DNA from: Pseudomonadota bacterium
Lineage (GTDB): Bacteria; Desulfobacterota; Desulfobulbia; Desulfobulbales; JAGXFP01
Length of the DNA stretch: 64,000 nt
Direction of reading: 5' to 3'
NCBI GenBank assembly: GCA_018814305.1
Contig: JAHJAA010000058.1
Location: 1-64,000 of the forward strand
Position 1 is the stretch's first letter, and every line of letters starts with the position of its first letter. Below are positions 26,846 to 35,542 of the stretch, one piece after another. The notes below the pieces were generated by a model. The model was not told where the DNA came from. It saw nothing but the letters and a program-made list of their open reading frames with translations, and did not search any database. The translations under genes were made by a program, and so were the position numbers.

Positions 26846-27889
26846 TCACAGATCTTCCCAGGCCAGATCTTCATCTTTGGCCAGGTCCCGCCGAGCGGTA
26901 CGACCAACCACCAAGTCAAGATGCTCCGGTGAGATCCCGGCCTCGCCCCGTTTGCCTTCGACCATGGCGGCAGTCAACACTGTTCCCGCCAGGATGTCCT
27001 CATTGGCCACCAAATGCCGGAACCACTTCTTTCGCTCGGACAAGTCACCTTTACTGGGCATCAGGACCTCCTCACCAAGGGCCGCCTGCACCGTCCGAAT
27101 CATCTTGATATAGGCGGTAAACTCCTCGGGATTTTTGGAAAGGAAATGATGATGGCCCGGCAGATCGCGGCTCATGGTCAACCGTTTTTCAATCACGGAG
27201 GCGCCCAGGGCCACTGCCATAACATCGGTCTCGTCTTCCCGACCGCTGGAGGAAAACCCGGACGGTGTTCCGAAGGCCTTAGCCAGGTAAGGAATGGTCC
27301 GCATATTCTTTTCAGCAGGATCGTCGGTATGAAAACAGTGGATCAGCACAGCCTGATCATTATCGGCCTCAGCCATGACCCGCATCACCTTGGCCACATC
27401 CAGGATGGTAACCGGCCCGGTATCGATGATCAGGGGCTTGCCCATGGCGGCGATACTCCGCCACAACGGCAGATAATTAAAATCCCAGGAACTCAGTTTA
27501 TAGGCGGCAAGTTCCAGTTCCTCGGCATAGCTGATCCCACTGGGTGAATTGACCGTGGCAAACATCAGCAGTTGCCGGCTGTCGGCATAGGCCTTAATCT
27601 CACGCCACTGATCGAGATTGAAGCGCAGTTTCGAGAGCATCTCGAACATGTTCTCGGTCCGGGGACCATTGACCGTCTGATAGGAATAGGTCACCGAACG
27701 ATCGGCCATGATCTCTTCCGGAAACCAGAAGATAAACTTGATGGCATCGGCCCCAGCGTCGGCGGCCACATCGATCAGATCCCGGGTAATGGCCATGTCG
27801 TAGTTACAGGTCACTCCGGTTTCAGCAATGATGAAGAGGTCATGGCCCGGACCGATGATTTTATTCCCTATGGTGATGTGCTTTTGCAT
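26846..27889 (-). CDS. Divergent NeuB/PseI-like synthase lacking the metal-ligand histidines
   Basis: 347 residues with a NeuB-type barrel (FIIAETGVTCN at 19-29, DAIKFIFWFP, AVALGASVIEK) and a C-terminal SAF-like domain. It aligns without gaps to PseI over the metal site, but PseI His223 corresponds to Ser215 and PseI His244 to Arg236 (EKR). In characterised Neisseria NeuB these two histidines hold the catalytic Mn2+. The PEP-site neighbourhood also differs (IKFI for IKLQ, DTGPV for STGMA). Either the enzyme does different chemistry, or it is a structural or regulatory partner. The start has an AAGGGA ribosome site. Confidence 0.75.
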   Translation of the reverse strand: MQKHITIGNKIIGPGHDLFIIAETGVTCNYDMAITRDLIDVAADAGADAIKFIFWFPEEIMADRSVTYSYQTVNGPRTENMFEMLSKLRFNLDQWREIKAYADSRQLLMFATVNSPSGISYAEELELAAYKLSSWDFNYLPLWRSIAAMGKPLIIDTGPVTILDVAKVMRVMAEADNDQAVLIHCFHTDDPAEKNMRTIPYLAKAFGTPSGFSSSGREDETDVMAVALGASVIEKRLTMSRDLPGHHHFLSKNPEEFTAYIKMIRTVQAALGEEVLMPSKGDLSERKKWFRHLVANEDILAGTVLTAAMVEGKRGEAGISPEHLDLVVGRTARRDLAKDEDLAWEDL

Positions 27890-27929
27890 AAAATTCCCTT
27901 ACCGAGCCTTTTGCAAAAGGCTCTTACCG

Positions 27930-28970
27930 TTAAGCCGCAGCCATCAGTTGATCGGCAACCCGACCGGCCCCACCGCCGTCCACCAGTTGTCGGCCGATCT
28001 CCGCCATCAACCGGCGATGAGGACCGTCATTGATCAATGTTTTGATCCGATCAGCCAACTGAGCCACCGTCAAGGTATGAAACCAGCCGCAATTTGCAGC
28101 CATCCCTGCCCGGTCGATCCCGGCCGCCAGTGCAATTTGGTTATCGGCAACAATAACAACCAGGGCTGGAATCCCCAGCAGGGCCAATTCCCAGCAAGTA
28201 CTGCCCCCTGCAACTACGGCCAACTCAGCCCAGGAAAGAAGTGAAGCTATGTCGATCACCTCGGTGAGCAGTTCAGCCTTAAATGAAGTCACAGTCAAAG
28301 ATCGGCGAAGTGTCTCAATATGACGATTCAATGGACCGACGACGACCTTCACCTCCAGGTCATCAAGACCTGTTTCTTTGAGGGCGTTGACCGCCAGACC
28401 CGTGACATTATCAGGGTCCCCAGCTCCGAAACTGACGAGAATTTTCCGGGCCCGCTCCGGCACCACCGGTGGGCCGGAGGGTTTCCTACCCAAAAATTCC
28501 GGGCGGATCATGGCGTACTCCGAGCCAAGCAACAGTCGCCCGTCACATTCATTTCGATACCGGAGGGTTTTCCCGTAAATATTCTGATTGATGATCAAAT
28601 CGGCATGGTAGGTCGGATGATGGGCAGTATCGTCAATAACCACGACCTTGACTCCCAAGGCGCTGATTTTCTGCTGATAGGCCAGGTCAAACAGGTATCC
28701 GTCGAGAACCACCAAGGGCACATAAACTGTCTTCTCGACCAGTTCCGCCATGACGATCAGATCTTCATAGGAGGGCCAGACCATGGTCAGAGGCACATGG
28801 TTAAAACCGTCGTCAGCGATCCGGCGGCGCATCAATTCACTATCGATCCGGCCGACAAAGGTCACATCGACCTGCCGTTCTTTCAAGGCGTGGGCCAGGG
28901 CCAGACAACGCATGACGTGCCCTGCCCCGATTTCCGGATATGCATCCGCCCTGATCAGGATATCCATCAT
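27930..28970 (-). CDS. pseG: UDP-2,4-diacetamido-2,4,6-trideoxy-altropyranose hydrolase
   Basis: 346 residues, GT-B-like. The opening ILIRADAYPEIGAGHVMRCLALA is the PseG signature, including the catalytic His in GHVMRC. VVLDGYLFD and VVVIDDTAHH follow, and VVAGGSTCWELALLGIP marks the UDP-binding half. It removes UDP to release the free sugar for PseI. The start overlaps the pseC stop (ATGA), so it is coupled to pseC. Confidence 0.9.
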   Translation of the reverse strand: MMDILIRADAYPEIGAGHVMRCLALAHALKERQVDVTFVGRIDSELMRRRIADDGFNHVPLTMVWPSYEDLIVMAELVEKTVYVPLVVLDGYLFDLAYQQKISALGVKVVVIDDTAHHPTYHADLIINQNIYGKTLRYRNECDGRLLLGSEYAMIRPEFLGRKPSGPPVVPERARKILVSFGAGDPDNVTGLAVNALKETGLDDLEVKVVVGPLNRHIETLRRSLTVTSFKAELLTEVIDIASLLSWAELAVVAGGSTCWELALLGIPALVVIVADNQIALAAGIDRAGMAANCGWFHTLTVAQLADRIKTLINDGPHRRLMAEIGRQLVDGGGAGRVADQLMAAA

Positions 28971-30163
28971 TCATCACACCGGCCGGCCAAATCCCCGACT
29001 TCTTTGATCACCCGGGCCACCGCTCGATCATCAAGGCCGTGATGCATGGGGAGAGAAATAATCGTCTCATAGGCCGCCTCCGCAACAGGGCAAAGTCCGG
29101 AAGCAAAACCGAACCGTTGCCGGTAGTGAGGGTGGAGATAAACCGGTTGATAATGGACATTGACCCCGATACCCCGCTCCCGCATCCCGCCAAAAAATGT
29201 CTTCCGATGAATGGACCGGTCCAGACGGATAACGTAGAGATGGAAGGCATGGGCGACCTCGGGCCGAACTTCCAGGGGCTGGACCAAGGGATTTTTACTA
29301 AAAGAAGTCGTATATTGACGGGCAATCTCCCGCCTTCTAGCTAACCAACCGGGAAGTTTTGCAAGCTGGCTCATCCCCAGGGCGCACTGCAGATCACTCA
29401 ACCGATAGTTCATCCCGAGTTCGACCATTTCATAATGCCAGACCCCCTTCTCCTCCCGCTGGCGATGATCGGTATCGATCCCGTGGTTACGGAAGCGCCG
29501 GACCGAAGCGGCCAGTTCACCATCATCGGTCACCACCATCCCTCCCTCACCGGTGGTGATATGCTTGACCGGATGGAAACTGAACACGGTGAGATCGGCC
29601 AGAGTTCCAACCCTGCCGGTTGCGGTAGCGCCACCAAGTGAATGACAGGCATCAGCCACCAGGGCCAGACCATATTCATCGGCGATCTGCCGCAACCGCT
29701 CATAGCGACAGGGCTGCCCGGCATAATCCACTGCGATAATCGCCCGGGTCATGGGGGTAATCCTAGTGCGGACCGCCTCGGGATCAATCAACAGGGTCCC
29801 AGGCTCCACATCGGCAAATACCGGGGTAGCGCCTTGGTACAGCACGGCATTGGCCGTGGCTACAAAGGTGATGGCCGGCACGATAACCTCATCGCCTGGC
29901 CCGATCCCCAGGGCATGGAGAGCTGCATGCAGGGCGGCGGTGCCACTGCTCACTGCCGCTCCATAACCTGCCCCGGTAAATGCGGCCACCGCCTCCTCAA
30001 AGGCTGCGACCATCGGTCCGGTGGTCAACCAGTCGGAACGGAGGACTGCGCTGACTGCGGCGATATCATCCTCGTCGATCAATTGACGTCCGTAGGATAT
30101 CGGTTTCGCCTGGATTCCCTGCTCTAACTCATCGTAAGGAACGATCTTGCATGCATCAGCCAT
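28967..30163 (-). CDS. pseC: UDP-4-amino-4,6-dideoxy-N-acetyl-altrosamine transaminase
   Basis: 398 residues, DegT/DnrJ/EryC1/StrS aminotransferase. SYGRQLIDEDDI and DWLTTGPMVAAFE are typical of PseC. Asp171 in VADACHS binds the PLP ring, and Lys200 in FHPVKHITTGEGG forms the Schiff base. It adds the 4-amino group to the PseB product using glutamate. The open frame extends to 30274, but GGTGGAGA before the ATG at 30163 and the normal family length of about 390 decide the start. It lies 19 nt after pseB. Confidence 0.92.
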   Translation of the reverse strand: MADACKIVPYDELEQGIQAKPISYGRQLIDEDDIAAVSAVLRSDWLTTGPMVAAFEEAVAAFTGAGYGAAVSSGTAALHAALHALGIGPGDEVIVPAITFVATANAVLYQGATPVFADVEPGTLLIDPEAVRTRITPMTRAIIAVDYAGQPCRYERLRQIADEYGLALVADACHSLGGATATGRVGTLADLTVFSFHPVKHITTGEGGMVVTDDGELAASVRRFRNHGIDTDHRQREEKGVWHYEMVELGMNYRLSDLQCALGMSQLAKLPGWLARRREIARQYTTSFSKNPLVQPLEVRPEVAHAFHLYVIRLDRSIHRKTFFGGMRERGIGVNVHYQPVYLHPHYRQRFGFASGLCPVAEAAYETIISLPMHHGLDDRAVARVIKEVGDLAGRCDE

Positions 30164-30182
30164 TACTGGTCTCCACCAAGTC

Positions 30183-31451
30183 TTATCCAGCCACCGCCAC
30201 TTCCCTTTCCCGGGGCAATTCACGAACTGCCGGCGTTTGCTCGCCGTAAACGATCCGGCGCAGTTGCTCCACACTCATCCAGGAATCATTCTGATCGCTG
30301 GTATAGACAAAATTTTCGGGCAACTTAGTGGCTTCCTTATAGTTTTCCCGTTCCCACCAGGAGTAGTTGGGCAGAATTACATACATCCCCTTATAGCTGA
30401 TGGTGTTGCGGCCCTCATCCTCACCGGTCAAGGCCTCATGGAGTTTTTCCCCGGGACGAATCCCGATCACCTTGAGTTCACAATCAGGATCGATGGCCTC
30501 GGCCAGATCGGTAATCAACATACTGGGAATCCGGGGGACAAAGATCTCACCACCCTCCATATAGGTGAAACCCTTAATCACCAGCTCCACCGCCTCGTCC
30601 AGGGTAATCCAGAAGCGGGTCATCCGGGGGTCGGTAACGGTCAGGACACCGCTCTCTTTCTGTTTAAGAAACAACGGAATCACACTCCCCCGGCTGCCAA
30701 TAACATTACCATACCGGACACAGGAAAAACGGGTGCCCTTGGTGGCGGAATAGGCATTGCCCTGGGTAAACAGCTTATCGGAACAAAGCTTGGTGGCCCC
30801 ATAGAGATTGACCGGGTTGACCGCTTTGTCGGTGGAGAGGGCGATGACCTTCTTGACCCGGGTATCGATGGCCGCATCAATCACATTGCGGGCCCCGTGG
30901 ATATTGGTTTTAACCGCCTCAAAGGGATTGTACTCGCAAGCCGGAACCTGCTTCAAGGCTGCAGCATGAACCACCATGTCCACCCCTTCCATGGCCCGGC
31001 GCAAACGGTCACCATCCCGGACGTCGCCGATGAAAAATCGCAACCGCTCATCATCGCCGAACTCAATCCGCATCTCATGTTGCTTCAGTTCATCACGACT
31101 GAATATTCGAATGACCTTGGGATGATATTTTTTCAACATGGTCCGGCAAAAATGCTTGCCGAAGGAACCGGTCCCGCCGGTGATCAGAATGGATTTGTCG
31201 GTCCAGTCGATGCCGGCCTCGCCACCACCGCCTTGGCGGAGAATCTTCCGGGCCCGCTCGATCTGCATCTTCCGACCGTAAACCAGTTCCTTGATCTTAC
31301 CGAAGGTTTCAATATCCTTTGAAGAATAACGGCGCTGACCGCCATCGGTTCTCTCCGGATTGACCAGATCGGCAAACATGGTCTGCCAATACCGAACCGT
31401 CGATACCGGCACTTCCAATTGATTACTCACATCCTTGATTTTGAATCCCAT
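30183..31451 (-). CDS. pseB: MerR-type DNA-binding domain fused to UDP-GlcNAc 4,6-dehydratase (inverting)
   Basis: 422 residues against about 330 for ordinary PseB. Residues 2-72 are a MerR-like winged helix: IKDVSNQLEVPVSTVRYWQ, then NPERTDGGQRRYSSKDIE and a helical KMQIERARKIL. A short GGGGEAG linker leads into a full PseB domain: Rossmann GGTGSFG at 92-98, STDKA at 206-210, and the YxxxK pair Tyr217/Lys221. PseB starts pseudaminate synthesis by 4,6-dehydration and C5 epimerisation of UDP-GlcNAc. The join is in one uninterrupted frame. The ATG at 31451 has GAGGGA 7 nt upstream; the frame extends to 31478 without a ribosome site. Direct operon regulation by the fused domain is inference. Confidence 0.9.
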   Translation of the reverse strand: MGFKIKDVSNQLEVPVSTVRYWQTMFADLVNPERTDGGQRRYSSKDIETFGKIKELVYGRKMQIERARKILRQGGGGEAGIDWTDKSILITGGTGSFGKHFCRTMLKKYHPKVIRIFSRDELKQHEMRIEFGDDERLRFFIGDVRDGDRLRRAMEGVDMVVHAAALKQVPACEYNPFEAVKTNIHGARNVIDAAIDTRVKKVIALSTDKAVNPVNLYGATKLCSDKLFTQGNAYSATKGTRFSCVRYGNVIGSRGSVIPLFLKQKESGVLTVTDPRMTRFWITLDEAVELVIKGFTYMEGGEIFVPRIPSMLITDLAEAIDPDCELKVIGIRPGEKLHEALTGEDEGRNTISYKGMYVILPNYSWWERENYKEATKLPENFVYTSDQNDSWMSVEQLRRIVYGEQTPAVRELPREREVAVAG

Positions 31452-31532
31452 AGCCGCTCCCTCGGTTACTCTCTTCATGCCAGGGCCTGACCCACCGGAA
31501 AGACCTCCATGTTCTTTCGATTACAAAAGACT

Positions 31533-31551
31533 CTTCGGACGTTGTCCGGAA
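31533..31551. repeat. Short palindrome in the pseB leader
   Basis: CGGAC (31536-31540), GTT, GTCCG (31544-31548), with partly symmetric flanks. It lies between the sigma-54-like promoter and pseB, and could be an operator for the MerR domain or a small leader hairpin. Confidence 0.25.
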
Positions 31552-31586
31552 AAAGTTTAATGAAACTTTCTCATCAACTTCACTTT

Positions 31587-31602
31587 AGCAAGGAGCATGC
31601 CA
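31587..31602 (-). promoter_or_regulatory. Candidate sigma-54 (RpoN) promoter for the pse cluster
   Basis: On the minus strand TGGCATG-CTCC-TTGCT matches the -24/-12 consensus TGGCACG-N4-TTGCW at all but one position, with exact GG-GC spacing. It lies about 135 nt upstream of pseB. RpoN control is common for flagellar and flagellin-glycosylation genes. Confidence 0.6.
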
Positions 31603-31768
31603 CGACCAGCCCATCAACCTTAACCTCGGAGATACAGAAAGATGCGCTGCATAAACGCCGCAGGAATCAAATAAAAGGGGGAAAATAATTCCCGGCAACC
31701 ACAGGAAAATTCAACCGGAAAACAAGGAGGGAGAGAAAAACTTGCAGGGGAAGAAGCTCAGGGCTCGA

Positions 31769-32523
31769 TCATTCGGCAGAAACAGTGCCTGCCAGTCGTC
31801 GCCCAAACAGACCAACCGCCAGGATACTGACCTCGTACAAAATAACCAGGGGTCCGGCCATCAGGATCTGATTGACCACGTCGGGGGTGGGAGTAAGAAT
31901 GGCGGCAATGACAAAGGAGAGCAGAAAGGCATACTTCCGGTTCCGCCGCAGAAAGGGGGCATCGACCAGGCCAAGCTTGGCCAGAAAAACCATCAAAACG
32001 GGGAGTTCAAAGATAGCGCCAAAGGCAATCAGCAGACGGATACAGAGGGAAAAATATTCATCCACCGCCGGCATGGCGACAAGATGTTCGTTCCCATATC
32101 CAATCAAAAACCGAAAGGCCGGGGGAAGAACCACCAGATACCCAAAGAGCGCACCACCCAAAAAGCAGAGCGTGGACAACAGGGTAAAAGGCAATAGGGC
32201 CTTTTTTTCATGCTGATAGAGACCCGGCGCAATAAACCTCCAGAGCTGGAAAAAAATCACGGGACTGGCCAGCAACACCCCACAGACCAAGGCAAGCTTC
32301 AGATAAAAAAAAAGGCCTCCTGGTAGGAAGTGAAGATCAGAGAAGAATGCTCGGGCAGGACTTCGGCAAGGGGCTTCAGGAACCAGAACCCGATTTCCCG
32401 AATAAAGGAATAGCAAACGGCAAAGCCGGCAGTTACTGCCAACAATGAAACGATCAGGCAACTGCGAAGCTCCCGCAGGTGATCGGTAAGGGACTGTTCC
32501 TCAAACTCTTCCATTATATCCAA
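31769..32523 (-). CDS. tatC: Sec-independent translocase TatC, split by a -1 frame change at a T9 run
   Basis: The N-terminal frame (32523 to 32299) encodes SLTDHLRELR, TM1 and ends in SYQEAFFFI-stop. The C-terminal frame (from about 32310 to 31769) continues with YLKLALV, PVIFFQLWRFIAPGLYQHEK and the remaining helices of TatC, up to TPTPDVVNQ and the last TM. Together they make one complete TatC, the twin-arginine receptor subunit. The switch falls on nine consecutive T in the mRNA sense; one extra T or a -1 slip restores the frame. This could be a lesion, a homopolymer sequencing error, or transcriptional/ribosomal slippage. No tatA or tatB is in the window. Confidence 0.8.
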
Positions 32524-32714
32524 CCCGGATCTTTATCTCGGCAAAAACGATCAGAATACGGTATTATATTGGTCGGGGTGTATGATCGCACTCAGATGAA
32601 ACAAGCACAAGCCCAACCCCGCCAATCACAGGGATCGAGAGTGGACGCCACGAAGCAGGCCTATTCACAATCTCGCCCATACTACCTATAAAGAGCCAAA
32701 TCAACAACTGCAAA

Positions 32715-33599
32715 ATGTCCCTACCCGAAAACGACTTCAAACCCGGCCTTGACCTGCTGAAAAGCCCCATCCTGCCGTTGGTCCGGCTGGCCCAGCTTCT
32801 CTATCTGACCGGCCCCTTTGACCGGGTCGAAGAGCTTCTCGCCGAACTTCACGAACCCTTGGAAACAGCGACCATCAGCTATGAAAATCCCGGTAACGAA
32901 CTCAAGCCTTACCTGGCCCCGCTGAAAACGATAGAATCCCTGAAGTTCCCCCGGGAAGAGAATCGGGTGATCCGGGATGAGACCGGCGCCCCGGTCGCTC
33001 CTCTGGAAGCCCTGGATGCCTGGATTGCCCAAGAAATCCTCACCATGGAACTGGAGACCATCAATAGTCTTCTCTGTCGTCCTTGTGGTTGCATGCTCTG
33101 CTGCATCGGACCTGATGGCGAGCTGAGCCAGGAATATTTTGAAATCCCTCTGGATGCGGCAGAGACCTCCCTCTTTGATCTTCCGGTATTAGACACACCC
33201 AGTTCACGGTCGTCGACTCCCGAAGATGAACCGCCCTTTGCACCGACCGGGAGACCCTTCTACCGGGAACCGAGCGGGCTCTACCACTGGCAATCAGGTT
33301 GGTCATTGGTCCTGCCACGGGGGACATCCTGCCCTGCCCTTACCGCCGGGACCGGAAGCTGTCGAATCTATCCAGAACGCCCCCTGGTCTGTCGCAGGCC
33401 GCAAATCTTTCCATACATGCTGGAACGTCTACCGAAACGAGACCCACAGGCGCCCATGGACCTGACTCCTGAATACACGCTCCGGCGAAAAATCCTGGCA
33501 GTCTGGGACTGCCCCTACGTGAAACGATTTCAGGACCAGATCACCCGGTATGCCGAACTCTGTGAGATGGAAATACTCTTTCGTGAAAATAAAGCCTGA
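32715..33599 (+). CDS. YkgJ-like cysteine-cluster protein
   Basis: 294 residues, soluble. A cysteine cluster CRPCGCMLCC sits near residues 121-130, and a second conserved element SCRIYPERPLVCRRPQIFP near 215-233. This is the arrangement of the YkgJ/UPF0153 family, which is predicted to bind Zn2+ or Fe-S. The N-terminal 100 residues and the C-terminal part carry no recognised domain. The function of the family is unknown. The ribosome site is weak, so the start is approximate. Confidence 0.65.
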   Translation: MSLPENDFKPGLDLLKSPILPLVRLAQLLYLTGPFDRVEELLAELHEPLETATISYENPGNELKPYLAPLKTIESLKFPREENRVIRDETGAPVAPLEALDAWIAQEILTMELETINSLLCRPCGCMLCCIGPDGELSQEYFEIPLDAAETSLFDLPVLDTPSSRSSTPEDEPPFAPTGRPFYREPSGLYHWQSGWSLVLPRGTSCPALTAGTGSCRIYPERPLVCRRPQIFPYMLERLPKRDPQAPMDLTPEYTLRRKILAVWDCPYVKRFQDQITRYAELCEMEILFRENKA

Positions 33600-33726
33600 G
33601 TTCTGGACTTATGGTTCACTTCCTACTATATCTAATAAGAATCTATCGAACCATGCGCTGACCATGCCCATGGCAAATTTCCTTGCCAAACAGATCCATC
33701 GTTGTCCAAATCGGGGGATTGGACAT

Positions 33727-34596
33727 ATGCCCAATACTGAATTGACTGAATTTATCAAAAAGGCGATCGGCAAGGTCCCTGTTTTTTCAATGCGGGCGCT
33801 GCAACTGCTCAAGCTGGCCGCAGATCCTGCCCACCACCTGACCGACATAATCAACATTGTCAAACAAGACATCGGGCTCACCGCCAGAGTCCTCAAGACC
33901 GTAAACTCCGCCGCCTTCATCCGTCACGCCGAGATCACCACCATTGACCGGGCCATCACCCAACTGGGTGAAACTATTGTGGTTGGACTCGCGGTCATGG
34001 AGGCTGCCTCCAGACAATTCAAAACTGATCTTTCAGGTTATGACGGCCTCCCCGGAGATCTCTGGCGGCACAGCCTTAAAACCGCCATCGCCGCCAAAAA
34101 AATCGGGCATTTTTCAGTTGGGACCGTGAAAGAGAATATGGCCTATACGGGGGGATTGCTCCATGACATCGGCAAAAGCCTGACCAGCGACTTCCTCCAG
34201 AACACCGCCCAAGGGATCTCCGAACAAATTAATGAAGGGAAGTTTGGTGAGTACTGTGCGGCCGAACGGGAAATCATGGGCCAGGACCATGCCGAGACCG
34301 GCTTTCTTCTTGCCACTCACTGGCACCTGCCGCCACCCCTGCCCCAGGTTATTCGCTTTCATCACCATCCGGCCGACAGCCCCGAACCGATTCGTCCCCT
34401 GGTCTACACGGTTCATCTGGCAGATATTCTGGCCATGATGACCGGCTGTGGCACCGGCGCCGATACCCTGCAATATCGACTCGACCCCAAATATTCAGAG
34501 TATCTTCAAATCACCGAAGATGACCTGCCCCGACTGATCCTGGAAATTGATGAAGAGTTCACTTCGCTTCTGGATACCTTTCAATCCCCTGCCTAA
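33727..34596 (+). CDS. HDOD-domain signalling protein
   Basis: 289 residues. IGKVPVFSMRALQLLKLAADP opens the HDOD fold, with DIGLTARVLKTVNSAAF and a later LLHDIGKSL keeping an HD pair; FHHHPADS follows. HDOD proteins are HD-related regulators often linked to c-di-GMP signalling or stress; output and partner are unknown. The frame is open from 33550, overlapping the upstream gene, but GGGGA 8 nt before the ATG at 33727 and the domain boundary favour this start. It ends 4 nt inside the convergent cyclo-ligase-like gene. Confidence 0.85.
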   Translation: MPNTELTEFIKKAIGKVPVFSMRALQLLKLAADPAHHLTDIINIVKQDIGLTARVLKTVNSAAFIRHAEITTIDRAITQLGETIVVGLAVMEAASRQFKTDLSGYDGLPGDLWRHSLKTAIAAKKIGHFSVGTVKENMAYTGGLLHDIGKSLTSDFLQNTAQGISEQINEGKFGEYCAAEREIMGQDHAETGFLLATHWHLPPPLPQVIRFHHHPADSPEPIRPLVYTVHLADILAMMTGCGTGADTLQYRLDPKYSEYLQITEDDLPRLILEIDEEFTSLLDTFQSPA

Positions 34597-35297
34597 CGAG
34601 CAGATTTTTGATCGCGGCGTTTATTGTACAGTTGCCAGAGAGGATTCATCCGCTTAATCCTCCTTTTATCCAGAATATCCCAAAGGAGACCCGGAGAATT
34701 ATTCACCTCAGTAAAGTGATGTTCCCCGCCTGGGGTAACCACATATCCACATTTTACATCCCAGGGATCAACCGGCAGCGTGTCAATCAGTCGCTCGTCG
34801 TCGGGCAACACCCCAAGAATAGCACAACGATTCTGCAAGGCCTGCTGTTCACTGAGGGCGGCGACGGCAAGATCGAAAAGCCCCAGTCCATCTCCCAATC
34901 GATTGCCCTGCCGATCAATGGCCCTGGCCTCATCAATCAATAATCCGATCCGCAACCGAGCCACATCGTCTTCACCGAGTCTCTTGCCAAATTGAGCGAG
35001 CCCCTTATAGGTCACCGCCAGGGAAAGTTGCCGAAATGAGATGGTATACGGAGACAGCAAAAAGAAACCCTCTCTCAGACCGGCTCCCGGCATAACCACC
35101 TCCTTACCGTCCAACAGGGCATTAATCCTGACCTGGCGCAGCAAAATTGATGGAGAAATAAAAATCTGCAGGGCTTCACGGTATATGCCGAGGCCCCTGA
35201 TCTTTTCAGCCAGACGTCCTTGAACGGCCTTGATGAGGGCAAAATCCGGTTCTAAAAAGCATTGCCTCAGTTCATTTTTTTGTTGGACAGAATCCAT
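34593..35297 (-). CDS. 5-formyltetrahydrofolate cyclo-ligase-like protein
   Basis: 234 residues. The N-terminal KNELRQ, a GKEVVMPG strand, then AIDRQGNRLGDGLGLFDLAV correspond to the KxxLR, the mid-domain strand and the RLGyGgGyYD signature of 5-FTHF cyclo-ligases. LPVDPWDVKCGYVVTP matches the closing hD...vvT element. The signature is changed (DGLGLFD for YGGGYYD), so it may be a divergent paralogue rather than the housekeeping enzyme, which makes methenyl-THF from 5-formyl-THF. The neighbours do not help. Confidence 0.6.
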   Translation of the reverse strand: MDSVQQKNELRQCFLEPDFALIKAVQGRLAEKIRGLGIYREALQIFISPSILLRQVRINALLDGKEVVMPGAGLREGFFLLSPYTISFRQLSLAVTYKGLAQFGKRLGEDDVARLRIGLLIDEARAIDRQGNRLGDGLGLFDLAVAALSEQQALQNRCAILGVLPDDERLIDTLPVDPWDVKCGYVVTPGGEHHFTEVNNSPGLLWDILDKRRIKRMNPLWQLYNKRRDQKSAR

Positions 35298-35542
35298 GAG
35301 GACACCAGCATTAATGGTTTACGGAAAAATCAAGATGATTCACACCATACAATCCCGAGGGGTCAATAACAACAAGCTTTACCCTCGGGGTCTGGACTGA
35401 TCTTTTCATACTGTATCAGCATTTTCCGATCCCCTCAGCGGCGTAATTTGCTTTCCAGCTTATCTTTGGTTGGGAATGCTACAGAATTTCCGATTGAATC
35501 CGGCAGTGGAGTTCACACCGGCAAAAAGGCATGAGCAAGAGC

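Noticed and set aside
30147-31322. 391-codon plus-strand open frame opposite pseB
   Set aside because: It is antisense to a clear PseB with conserved motifs, has no ribosome site, and reads as low-likelihood protein; GC-rich genes commonly create such shadows.
35354-35389. CCCGAGGG/CCCTCGGG inverted repeat downstream of the carboxypeptidase gene as a terminator
   Set aside because: The loop is about 20 nt and no T-run follows in either direction; function not supported.
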